Of a stretch of 33,495 bases of DNA, positions 1 to 7,976 are shown in pieces. Numbering within the stretch: position 1 is the stretch's first letter; each line of letters starts with the position of its first letter. The notes beneath the pieces are model-generated. The model searched no databases and was not told the DNA's origin. It was given only the letters and a program-made list of their open reading frames with translations. The DNA is from Planctomycetota bacterium. Lineage in GTDB: Bacteria > Planctomycetota > MHYJ01 > JACPRB01. The DNA is taken from the NCBI GenBank assembly GCA_016190155.1, contig JACPRB010000163.1, forward strand, positions 1 through 33,495. Reading direction: 5' to 3'. The translations under genes and the position numbers were made by a program.

Positions 1-231
1 ATCACGATCGGGCCGATGAGCGGCAAGTCCAACATCGTCTACTGGTTGGAGAAGCGGGGGCGCGAGGCGCGAGAGGATCTGGTGAACGCGATCTTCGAGA
101 AGGCCAAGCAGTCGGATCACATCCTGACGGATGCGGAGGTGGAGGGGATTGTGGGCGGGGTTCGGGTTGAGGAGTCAGAGGGGAACAGAGGAAGCAGAGA
201 AGACTCGAACCCCAACACCAGAGGAGGCTGA
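1..231 (+). CDS. C-terminal fragment of an isopropylmalate/homocitrate (HMGL-like) synthase family protein, 5' end outside the window
   Basis: Open from base 1: ITIGPMSGKSNIVYWLEKRGREAREDLVNAIFEKAKQSDHILTDAEVEGIV, resembling the C-terminus of LeuA-like synthases (GPMSGKSN). The last ~20 residues are encoded by low-complexity CAGAGG repeat DNA. Confidence 0.6.
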   Translation: MTIGPMSGKSNIVYWLEKRGREAREDLVNAIFEKAKQSDHILTDAEVEGIVGGVRVEESEGNRGSREDSNPNTRGG

Positions 232-247
232 GGACGCTGAGAAGAGG
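176..247. repeat. Low-complexity ~8-9 nt period (CAGAGGAAG/CAGAGAAG/CTGAGGACG) intergenic-type repeat, family A
   Basis: cagaggggaacagaggaagcagagaagactc...ccagaggaggctgaggacgctgagaagagg; similar units at 23189-23250. Confidence 0.55.
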
Positions 248-291
248 GCGGTGTCGGATCCTGCGCCGTTCGAAGTGCTGAGGGTCCGGAA

Positions 292-699
292 CTATCGGAG
301 CAGCTCCTCGGCCCATTCGCGGAAACGCTCCGCGTGTTTTCGAATGGCCTCCACCTCGTCGCGGTGAAAGGACTGGCCGGTATAGGCCAGACGGTTCTTC
401 TCGCGCACGATTCGCATCAAATGACTCGATGCTTGCTTTGAGTTCTCAAGGCGTGTCGTCGATTCCTCAAGCAGGGCTATCGCATCCATGTGGTTGTCGC
501 TCGTCGACTTCCAGGCGGCGTACTTGATGCATAGGGCGTCCGCGTACGCGATGGACGCATGCACGAAGAGGAGACCGGCCGCGTTCCAGTAGTCATGGCC
601 GGCGGCAAGCTCGGCCGCGTGGAAGAACTCGCTACCGATGCCCTGATGGCTTCTTGCTTCGCGACGCTCTACGATCTTTCGTGAGACTTTTCTTGCCAC
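292..699 (-). CDS. HEPN-like domain protein, partner of upstream MNT nucleotidyltransferase (GTG start)
   Basis: 135 aa, all-helical composition, C-terminal IVREKNRLAYTGQSFHRDEVEAIRKHAERFREWAEELL typical of HEPN helix 4; overlaps the NTase gene by 68 bp. Confidence 0.6.
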   Translation of the reverse strand: MARKVSRKIVERREARSHQGIGSEFFHAAELAAGHDYWNAAGLLFVHASIAYADALCIKYAAWKSTSDNHMDAIALLEESTTRLENSKQASSHLMRIVREKNRLAYTGQSFHRDEVEAIRKHAERFREWAEELLR

Positions 700-1339
700 C
701 CGTCACCTCGGCGAGATCGGGTCCGAAGAAGGGAAGGGCGTCGCGCAGAATCTCTCGGAAGAGAGGTTTTCCGCTCCGATAGCCCTTGATGAACTCCTCT
801 CGGTTGAACTCCAACATGGATAGAGTGACGCCGAACTGTTCGCGCATCGCACCGAAGATGCGCTCCGCCGCCTGACGCACGGGCTCCTTTTGGGATTCGT
901 CCTGGGTGATGATGCAGACGTCAAGATCGCTTTCTTCATGCTCTTCACCGCGGGCCATGCTTCCGAAGATCACCCCTGCGTCGGAGTGGTCTTGGAAAGC
1001 ATCGGCAAGCGCGCTCATCATCCGCTTGCGAAATTCTCGCTCGCCGGCGAGGAGAGGGAGAATGGCCGATTGGACGAGGACATGCTGGCGGTTGAGCTCA
1101 AAGAGGTAGGCCGTCCCGGCGGGACGCCGAGTGACGATCCGGCGGCTTTCCAGACGCGCGAGCGCGCCGTGAGCCGCCTGATGGTTCATTCCGGCCAGCC
1201 GCGCGATCTCGCGTCCGGTGGCTCCGTGAGCCGTACCTTCCAAGGCGCGCAGCACAGCGACGTCGCCGGCAAGTTGGAGAATGCGATCGAGCGGACGACG
1301 GACATATCCACCCCCTCGGGGAGTCACCAATCGACCCAT
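632..1339 (-). CDS. Winged-helix HTH + MNT-type nucleotidyltransferase
   Basis: GSMARGEEHEESDLDVCIIT matches the GSxARGxxxxxSDxDL signature; N-terminal VLRALEGTAHGATGREIARLAGMNHQAAHGALARLESRRIVTRR is a wHTH. Start chosen at MGRLVTPRGGG (1339) rather than the longer ORF. Confidence 0.75.
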   Translation of the reverse strand: MGRLVTPRGGGYVRRPLDRILQLAGDVAVLRALEGTAHGATGREIARLAGMNHQAAHGALARLESRRIVTRRPAGTAYLFELNRQHVLVQSAILPLLAGEREFRKRMMSALADAFQDHSDAGVIFGSMARGEEHEESDLDVCIITQDESQKEPVRQAAERIFGAMREQFGVTLSMLEFNREEFIKGYRSGKPLFREILRDALPFFGPDLAEVTGGKKSLTKDRRASRSKKPSGHR

Positions 1340-1346
1340 ACGGAAA

Positions 1347-1352
1347 AAGATA
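1347..1352 (-). promoter_or_regulatory. Putative -10 box (TATCTT) of the HTH-MNT/HEPN pair
   Basis: TATCTT-7 nt-ATG(1339) on the minus strand. Confidence 0.3.
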
Positions 1353-1392
1353 GCATGCATGTGGATGAATAGAAAGACACTTGTTCGTTGAG

Positions 1393-1408
1393 TCATCCGA
1401 TTGGATGA
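1393..1408. promoter_or_regulatory. Putative operator palindrome TCATCC-GATT-GGATGA
   Basis: Perfect 6-bp inverted repeat with 4-nt spacer, 54 bp upstream of the HTH-MNT start. Confidence 0.4.
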
Positions 1409-1447
1409 TGTATCGTTCGCCAGACGCCGCTCGAATCCATTGGGTTC

Positions 1448-1969
1448 ATGAGGTCCGGCAAGACCTCGACAGCCTGTTCGGTCGGCGGGGAATCCCGACC
1501 CCCGACTTGGGATGAGCCCGTTGAACCGCAGAACGTCGTGGTGGTGGAGGGCGCCCGGAAGATCATCGTCATGGACCACGCCTCCAGCCTGCGCAAGGTG
1601 GTGGAGATCGTGCGACTGCTGGATGTCCCGCGCCCATCGATGGCCTGTCGCGTCGACGTGACTGTTCCGGAGGTGACGGCGGGCGAGGCGTCCGTCCCGG
1701 AGGCATTTCGGGATCTGGACCTCGGGGGCGCGACGGGATGCGCGCGCTTTGTGGTGATCGCCGAGGCGTCCGCGCGGGGTCGGGGGTCGACGTCGTTGGC
1801 ATCGGTGGACCTGGGCGGTACGCCCGCGCTCGTGGCGGAGGTCGATCGCCCGATCTTCGAGACGCGCGTTCAGTTGACGGAGGACTGGACGCTGTTGGGG
1901 GTAGGGACGAGCGGCAGGCAGGGATCGAAATGGGTCTTCCTCGCGCGGGGCGTGAGGACGGCCAAGTGA
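1448..1969 (+). CDS. Secretin N-domain-like (T2SS/T4P secretin short domain) protein, possibly a 5'-truncated relic
   Basis: NVVVVEGARKIIVMDHASSLRKVVEIVRLLDVPRPSMACRVDVTV resembles the secretin N1 fold (…VTD…LRRIEEIIRLLDVP…). No signal peptide; in-frame TGA at 1406-1408 just upstream, so the start is uncertain. Confidence 0.45.
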   Translation: MRSGKTSTACSVGGESRPPTWDEPVEPQNVVVVEGARKIIVMDHASSLRKVVEIVRLLDVPRPSMACRVDVTVPEVTAGEASVPEAFRDLDLGGATGCARFVVIAEASARGRGSTSLASVDLGGTPALVAEVDRPIFETRVQLTEDWTLLGVGTSGRQGSKWVFLARGVRTAK

Positions 1970-1976
1970 CGCAAAG

Positions 1977-1991
1977 CCGAGATTCCCTCGG
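1977..1991. terminator. Small hairpin CCGAG-ATTCC-CTCGG between convergent genes
   Basis: 5-bp perfect stem 8 bp after the 1969 stop; no T-tract. Confidence 0.25.
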
Positions 1992-2032
1992 AGCGATTCC
2001 TTGGTCGTTTGGCGCCCGGCACAGCCGGAACA

Positions 2033-2695
2033 TCATCTGTCCCTAAAGCACAGGATGACGTAGGCGATCGCCAGCACGGGAAAGGCGGTGACCGAGAGCG
2101 TCGTGAGCCCCAGGAGCACCGGATAGGCGTCGTCATCGCGGGGGCCCTCCAAGTACAGCCCTCCCATGAGGTCGAAAACCGCTTGCTGCACGTTCATCAG
2201 TGTGAGCGCCGTGACGATGAGCGTCAGCGGTAGAAGGGTGCCGACAATCGTCGACCAGATGTCGAGTTGCGCGAGGCGCCTGAGGTAGAAGAACAGCAGC
2301 GCCACCCGCCACGTCGCTACCACCGCCAAGAAGGTCATGTTCACCGAGCGCGCCGTCTCGATCGCCATGAAACGTTCCACCGGTATCGCGTACAGGATCG
2401 CCGGAGGCGACGTGAGCGTAACGAAGGTCAGCAGCCGCGTGATGCTCCAGTCGTACGGCCGCAAGTACGAGAGGATCTTCCACAAGCCGGCCGAAAGCAC
2501 GACGACATAGATGACGGATCCGAGACCCAGCTGCTGCGCCAGGTGGGGCTGTGGGTGGTCCCAGTATCGCCCGATCCCGGCCAACCACGTCATCACCATC
2601 CCGAAGATCAGATGACGGCGATCGAGCGCCAGGAGCTCCTCACGACGGGCCATGAAGAAGAGCACCCGAAAGGCCGTGCGAAGCACGCTACCCAC
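2033..2695 (-). CDS. Multi-pass integral membrane protein, Yip1-like topology, unknown function
   Basis: 220 aa with about 5-6 hydrophobic segments (e.g. LGSVIYVVVLSAGLWKIL, LTLIVTALTLMNV); overlaps the upstream radical SAM gene by 8 bp. Confidence 0.6.
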   Translation of the reverse strand: MGSVLRTAFRVLFFMARREELLALDRRHLIFGMVMTWLAGIGRYWDHPQPHLAQQLGLGSVIYVVVLSAGLWKILSYLRPYDWSITRLLTFVTLTSPPAILYAIPVERFMAIETARSVNMTFLAVVATWRVALLFFYLRRLAQLDIWSTIVGTLLPLTLIVTALTLMNVQQAVFDLMGGLYLEGPRDDDAYPVLLGLTTLSVTAFPVLAIAYVILCFRDR

Positions 2696-4004
2696 CGCTC
2701 CTCCCCGCGTCGCGTCGCGCGCGCACGCACCGGCGGAACAATGCCTTGCGCCGCGCCGTCTCGCGCGCCTCGTAGAGCGCGCTCATCAGGGAACGGAATC
2801 CCTCCTCGAGCTCCCGCACCGACATTCGCTTGGGCTCGAACATGACGTCGAAAAGCGTGCACCGGTCCCACGCCGCCGGCGAAAGGAGGCGTCCCTCGGC
2901 CGCGAGCTGCCGGTAGAGCGCGGTTCCTGGAAAGGGCGTGCGAATCGTGATCTGCACCTGCGACAGGCCGCTCTCGCGGACGAAGTCGCGCGTCTCCTCG
3001 AAGATGCCGGGGTCGTCCTCGTCGAAGCCCAGGACGAAGCAGCCGTTGACGGAGATTCCGTACGATTGGATCTTCCGGATCGCATTGATGGTGCGCGGGT
3101 GCCGGTCGTATTTCCATCGCCGGCTATCGAGGTCGTGAAGGGACGCCCGGCGTGTCGATTCGAAGCCGATCAAGAGCTGCGCGCAGCCCGACTCCGCGAG
3201 TTCCTCGAGAAGCGCGTCGTCGTCCGCGATCGAGATATCCGTCTCCGTGAACCACCGCACGGGGTATTCGCCCAGGAGGCGGGCGACCGCATGGGCGTGC
3301 CGCTTGTGGGCGAAGGTGTTGTCGTCGGCCAGCTCGATGAAGGGACGTGGCCAGCGCGCCAGCACCGCCTCAAGCTCGCGTCGGATCTGCGCGGCCGGCT
3401 TCACTTGGAACGCGCTGAGGAGCCGCGACGCGCCGCAGAAGGTGCAGTCCAGCGGACACCCGCGGGCCGTCTGGATCGTGAGCCGGTTGTAACGTCGAAT
3501 ATCGAGCAGGTCGTAGCGCGGCACGCGCGCCCGCGTGAGTGAGAATGGCCGCGGTCCGTAGCGTCGACGAAGCCGTCCGGCCTCCAGATCGCTGAGCAGC
3601 TCTTCCCACACGGCCTCGCCTTGGCCGACCACGACGGCGTCGGCGTGCGGCTCGGCCTCGTCGGGCAGAGCGGAGACGTGCAGACCGCCGAGCACGACCT
3701 TGGTCCCGTCGGCTCGGAGGCGGTCGGCGAGGCCGTAAGCCTCATGAATGCGCGCCGAGAGCGACGAGATTGCCACCACATCCCAGCGGCCTGCAAGATC
3801 ACGCTCGTCGTCGCACTCGTGGTACTCGACCTCCCAGTGCGGCGGCGTGTGAGCCGCCAGCGTGAGAAGACCCAGGCTCGGCAGGGAGGCGACGACGCGG
3901 CCGCGCTCGATGAATCCCGGCAGCGTCATGCCCAGGCGGCGCAGCTCCTCGCTGCGCACCCGCACGCCGCTCATGGCGATCAGCAGTAGCCGCCGCGTCC
4001 TCAT
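2688..4004 (-). CDS. B12-binding-type radical SAM protein
   Basis: ARGCPLDCTFCGASR (CxxxCxxC) plus N-terminal B12-binding-like region VVLGGLHVSALPDEAEPHADAVVVGQGEAVWEELL. Start at MRTRRLLLIAMSGVR. Confidence 0.85.
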   Translation of the reverse strand: MRTRRLLLIAMSGVRVRSEELRRLGMTLPGFIERGRVVASLPSLGLLTLAAHTPPHWEVEYHECDDERDLAGRWDVVAISSLSARIHEAYGLADRLRADGTKVVLGGLHVSALPDEAEPHADAVVVGQGEAVWEELLSDLEAGRLRRRYGPRPFSLTRARVPRYDLLDIRRYNRLTIQTARGCPLDCTFCGASRLLSAFQVKPAAQIRRELEAVLARWPRPFIELADDNTFAHKRHAHAVARLLGEYPVRWFTETDISIADDDALLEELAESGCAQLLIGFESTRRASLHDLDSRRWKYDRHPRTINAIRKIQSYGISVNGCFVLGFDEDDPGIFEETRDFVRESGLSQVQITIRTPFPGTALYRQLAAEGRLLSPAAWDRCTLFDVMFEPKRMSVRELEEGFRSLMSALYEARETARRKALFRRCVRARRDAGRSGG

Positions 4005-4248
4005 GGCAGGACCGCGTCTATGCAAATCGCATACCGCGCGATCGTGTCATGGAAACGAAAGGGCCTGGGAAAGATGTTGCGCACCTACTCTCGGGTGGCG
4101 TTCTTCGCCGACACCCGCGTCGCTCTACCCATATTTCAAGAATTCCCCGAACGTCCCACCGCTTTTTGCCCTATCAGGACGGGACTTTTCGTTGGACGCT
4201 CATCCGGTCTCCTTGAAGTAGGATACGGCGCGTTCGGGGAGGGTTTCG

Positions 4249-5049
4249 GTGACGGCGCTCATGGTGGCAGGGATGTTCTTCTCGACGATGCTCCACGAGG
4301 ATCTGGAGGAGCAAATCGCCGGCGTCACGGAGGAACTCCGACAACGTCCGGCCGACGCCCGCCTGTACTTGAAACGGGGAGAACTGCACCGGGCCCATGA
4401 GGATTGGAAGGCGGCGCAGGCGGACTACGAGCAGGCCCTGAAGCTCGACGACGATCTGACGGTCGTCTACCTGGCCCGAGGCAAGATGTGGCTGGCCGCC
4501 GGCAAACCCCAGGCCGCCAAGGAGGATCTCGATCGGTTCCTCGCCAAGGAGCCGGAGCATCCCGACGGCCTCATCCACCGCGCCAAGGCGCTCCTGAAAA
4601 TGGGACGGCGCCCGGCTGCCGCCGAGGAGTTTACGCGCGGCCTGGCCCGTCACCCAGATCCCAAGCCCGAGCACTATTTGGAGCGCGCCGAGGCCCAGGC
4701 GAGTCTGGCGCGTCACGAAGAAGCCCTGCGCGGGTTGGAGGAAGGGCTTCGTCGATTGGGCCCCGCGCTCACGCTCCAGTTGAGGGCCGTGGAGCTCGAA
4801 TGTGCTCTGGGGCGATACGACGCGGCGCTGGCGCGCGTAGAGCAGGTGGCCGCGAGATTCTCTCGAAAGGAAATGTGGCTCGCCCGGCGGGGCGACATCC
4901 TCAAACAGGCGGGGCGATCCAAGGAGTCCCGCGAGGCATTCGCGGCGGCCCTGGCGGCCGTCGAGGCGCTGCCGGAAAGGCTGCGACGGACGAAAGCCAT
5001 GGTGGACTTGGCGACACGCCTTGGAGCTGAATTGGGAGGCGGACGATGA
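4249..5049 (+). CDS. TPR-repeat protein (GTG start)
   Basis: Repeated LYLKRGELHRAHEDWKAAQADYEQALKLDDD / VYLARGKMWLAAGKPQAAKEDLDRFL units; ATGA overlap with the next gene. Confidence 0.75.
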   Translation: MTALMVAGMFFSTMLHEDLEEQIAGVTEELRQRPADARLYLKRGELHRAHEDWKAAQADYEQALKLDDDLTVVYLARGKMWLAAGKPQAAKEDLDRFLAKEPEHPDGLIHRAKALLKMGRRPAAAEEFTRGLARHPDPKPEHYLERAEAQASLARHEEALRGLEEGLRRLGPALTLQLRAVELECALGRYDAALARVEQVAARFSRKEMWLARRGDILKQAGRSKESREAFAAALAAVEALPERLRRTKAMVDLATRLGAELGGGR

Positions 5050-7262
5050 GAGGCACGTCGTTGTTCCTGGTCGTCTTCATGCTCGCCGGCTCGACGCCGG
5101 CGTGGGCGCAGACGGTCTCGCGCGGTCCCTACCTGCAACAGGGCACGTCCACGAGCGTCATCGTGCGTTGGCGCACCAACACGGCCACCGCAAGCCGCGT
5201 TCGCTACGGAACGGCTCCCGGAGCCTTGGGCTCGTTTGCGGACGGTCCCGGAGTCAGCACCGAGCACGTCGTCGCGCTCACCGGCCTGAGCCCCGACACG
5301 ACCTACTACTACTCCGTCGGTACGCCGACCGCGCAGCTCGCCGGGGATGCGACGTACTTCTTCGTCACGTCTCCCGTCCCGGGAACCGCCAAGCCGACGC
5401 GGATCTGGGTGCTCGGCGATTCCGGCTCGGCGAACTCGTATGCGCGGGCGGTGCGGGACGCGTACTACGGATTCGTCGGGAACGCGCGCACCGATCTCTG
5501 GCTGATGCTGGGCGACAACGCCTACACCAACGGGACCGACAGCGAGTATCAGGCGGCCGTGTTCGACATGTACCCCGGCATGTTGCGCAAGTCCGTCCTG
5601 TGGTCGACGCTCGGCAATCACGACGGCTACTCGGCCGATTCGGCCAGCCAGAGCGGCCCTTACTACGACATCTTCACCCTGCCCACCAACGGCGAGGCGG
5701 GAGGCGCGCCTTCCGGAACGGAGGCCTACTACTCGTTCGACTACGGCAACATCCACTTCATCTGTCTGGATTCCTACGGGACGAGCCGTTCGTCGACCGG
5801 CGCCATGGCGACCTGGGTCCAAGACGACGTCGCCTCCACGATGGCGGAGTGGGTGATCGCCTTCTGGCATCATCCGCCCTACAGCAAGGGCTCGCACAAT
5901 TCGGACACCGAATCGGAACTCATCCAGATGCGCCAGAACTTCCTGCCGATCCTGGAGTCGGCCGGAATCGATATGGTGTTGACGGGCCACAGCCATTCGT
6001 ACGAGCGATCCTTCCTGATCAACGGACATTACGGTTCTTCCGGCACCTTCAACGACTCCTTCAAGAAGGACGGCGGCAGCGGGCGCGAAAACGAGACGGG
6101 GGCGTACATGAAATCCCCCGGAACCGCCGCGAACGACGGCGCCGTCTACGTGGTGGCCGGCAGCTCGGGACAAACGAGCGGGGGATCGCTCAATCATCCG
6201 GCGATGTTCATCTCCATGAACAACTTGGGCTCGATGGTTCTGGACGTCGATGGCGGCCGTCTGGACGCCAGGTTCCTGCGCGAGAACGGGATGATCGCCG
6301 ACCGCTTCACGATCGCGAAAGGGCCGATGCCTTTGACGCTGACCTCGCCTAACGGCGGCGAGACCTGGACGCCAGGCTTGACCGCCATGGTCGGGTGGAG
6401 CGGGGGGCAATCCGTCTCCAGCGTCACACTTCGACTTTCCGTCGACGGAGGGGCGACCTATCCTTTCGTGTTGGCGAGTTCCGTCCCCAACTCCGGCAGC
6501 GCCACGGTCAACGTGCCTTCGGTGACCACCTCGCAGGCCCGCGTTCGGATCAGCGCGGCGTCCGACGACGCCGTCGCCGACGCCAGCAACGCGGATTTCA
6601 CGATCGACAACGTCAGCGTCGCGACGTTCGTCGCGCCGAAGTCGACATGGAAGGTCAACGACCAGGGACAGGATCTTGGAACGGCATGGCGCGGCGCGAG
6701 CTTCAACGACACCGCATGGAGCAACGGCGCGGGCGTGCTGGGCTACGGAGAGAGCTACATCGATACGCCCGTCTCGTTCGGTCCGAGCTCCGCCAACAAG
6801 CACCCCACGACGTATTTCCGTAAGACGTTCCAGGGGGTTGATCCGGCGCAGGCCCTCTCGCTGACTTTGCGGGTCATGGTCGACGACGGATTCGTCGCCA
6901 CCTTGAACGGCACGGAGATCGCGCGCGGGAGCATGCCCGCGGGAGTGGTCGCGTACACGACGCCGGCGTCCGGCCATGAGGCGAACAACACGTATGAGAT
7001 CTTCGATGTCGGCGCGTCGAAGTCGCTCTTGGTGAACGGCACGAACGTCCTGGCGGTGGAGGTGCACCAGTCGGACGGGAGCAGCTCCGACCTGGTGTTC
7101 GACGCCGAACTGAGCGGGCAGATCCGAACCGCGGCGATTAGTGGAGGCGGAGGTTCACCTCCGCCGGGTCCCTCTCGCTCGGGGAAGCGCTGCGGTCTGC
7201 TCGGGGTCGAGGCGTTGCTGGTTCTCGCGCTCTTCTGGAGACGCGCTAGAATGAGCGAATGA
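5046..7262 (+). CDS. Secreted purple-acid-phosphatase-like metallophosphoesterase with C-terminal Ig/galactose-binding-like modules and a sorting-tail-like C-terminus
   Basis: Signal peptide; N-terminal Fn3-like PAP domain; metal motifs GDSG, GDNAYTNG, GNHDG, GHSHSYERS; LTSPNGGETW module; C-terminal RSGKRCGLLGVEALLVLALFWRRAR. Confidence 0.85.
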   Translation: MRGTSLFLVVFMLAGSTPAWAQTVSRGPYLQQGTSTSVIVRWRTNTATASRVRYGTAPGALGSFADGPGVSTEHVVALTGLSPDTTYYYSVGTPTAQLAGDATYFFVTSPVPGTAKPTRIWVLGDSGSANSYARAVRDAYYGFVGNARTDLWLMLGDNAYTNGTDSEYQAAVFDMYPGMLRKSVLWSTLGNHDGYSADSASQSGPYYDIFTLPTNGEAGGAPSGTEAYYSFDYGNIHFICLDSYGTSRSSTGAMATWVQDDVASTMAEWVIAFWHHPPYSKGSHNSDTESELIQMRQNFLPILESAGIDMVLTGHSHSYERSFLINGHYGSSGTFNDSFKKDGGSGRENETGAYMKSPGTAANDGAVYVVAGSSGQTSGGSLNHPAMFISMNNLGSMVLDVDGGRLDARFLRENGMIADRFTIAKGPMPLTLTSPNGGETWTPGLTAMVGWSGGQSVSSVTLRLSVDGGATYPFVLASSVPNSGSATVNVPSVTTSQARVRISAASDDAVADASNADFTIDNVSVATFVAPKSTWKVNDQGQDLGTAWRGASFNDTAWSNGAGVLGYGESYIDTPVSFGPSSANKHPTTYFRKTFQGVDPAQALSLTLRVMVDDGFVATLNGTEIARGSMPAGVVAYTTPASGHEANNTYEIFDVGASKSLLVNGTNVLAVEVHQSDGSSSDLVFDAELSGQIRTAAISGGGGSPPPGPSRSGKRCGLLGVEALLVLALFWRRARMSE

Positions 7263-7930
7263 GAAAACCGCTTATCGGACTGAACTGCCGGCTGGTCGTC
7301 GAAGAGGCGGACACGTATTACAAGCTGGACCGGCACTATCCGCGGGCGATCGAGAAGGCCGGCGGCGTGCCGTTCATCCTGCCTTTCGTACGTTCACCCG
7401 AAGAGGCGAGCGAGTGGCTGGATCGCGTCGACGCCGTGGCGTTCACGGGCGGGCCCGACATCGACCCGTGCCGCTGGGGCGAGCCGCCGCATCCGGAGGC
7501 GCAGCTCATGCATCCGGAGAAGGAGGAGTCGGATTTCCTGTACGCCGCGGAGGCGTTGCGGCGCGACATACCGGTGTTGGGGATCTGTCTGGGCAGCCAG
7601 CTCCTGAACGTGGCCTTGGGCGGATCGCTTCACCAACACATCGGCGAGCACCATCGCAACGCGCGCCATGGGGTGGAGGTCGGGGCTTCACGGACGCGGG
7701 AGGTGTTGGGCATGGCGCGGCCTCAGGTGAATTCGAGTCACCATCAGGCGGTCCACCGGGTGGGGGCGGGGTTGCGCGTGACGGCGATGTCGCCGGACGG
7801 CGTCATCGAGGGGACGGAGAGCGAGAAGCACCGCTTCGTCGTCGCCGTTCAGTGGCATCCGGAGCGGATCGCCGACCAGCCGGAGCAACTGGCGTTGTTT
7901 CAGGCTCTGGTGCGTCAGACCAACCGATAG
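7259..7930 (+). CDS. Gamma-glutamyl-gamma-aminobutyrate hydrolase family (peptidase C26, PuuD-like) glutamine amidotransferase
   Basis: FTGGPDIDPCRWGE, GICLGSQLLNVALGGSLHQHIG, QWHPE; ATGA overlap with the upstream phosphoesterase gene. Confidence 0.9.
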   Translation: MRKPLIGLNCRLVVEEADTYYKLDRHYPRAIEKAGGVPFILPFVRSPEEASEWLDRVDAVAFTGGPDIDPCRWGEPPHPEAQLMHPEKEESDFLYAAEALRRDIPVLGICLGSQLLNVALGGSLHQHIGEHHRNARHGVEVGASRTREVLGMARPQVNSSHHQAVHRVGAGLRVTAMSPDGVIEGTESEKHRFVVAVQWHPERIADQPEQLALFQALVRQTNR

Positions 7931-7976
7931 GGCCCGATCGCGGGACGTTCCGCGTCCTCCTAAACGTTGTATAAGC

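Noticed and set aside
4120-4185. Possible riboswitch/terminator in the radical SAM - TPR divergent spacer (GTCCC…GGGACTTTT)
   Set aside because: Only a 5-bp stem with a >20-nt loop; not enough structure to claim.
4713-7067. 784-aa ORF antisense to the TPR and phosphatase genes
   Set aside because: Arg/Gly/His/Val-rich mirror translation of high-GC coding DNA, no recognisable motifs; the plus-strand genes carry clear catalytic motifs.
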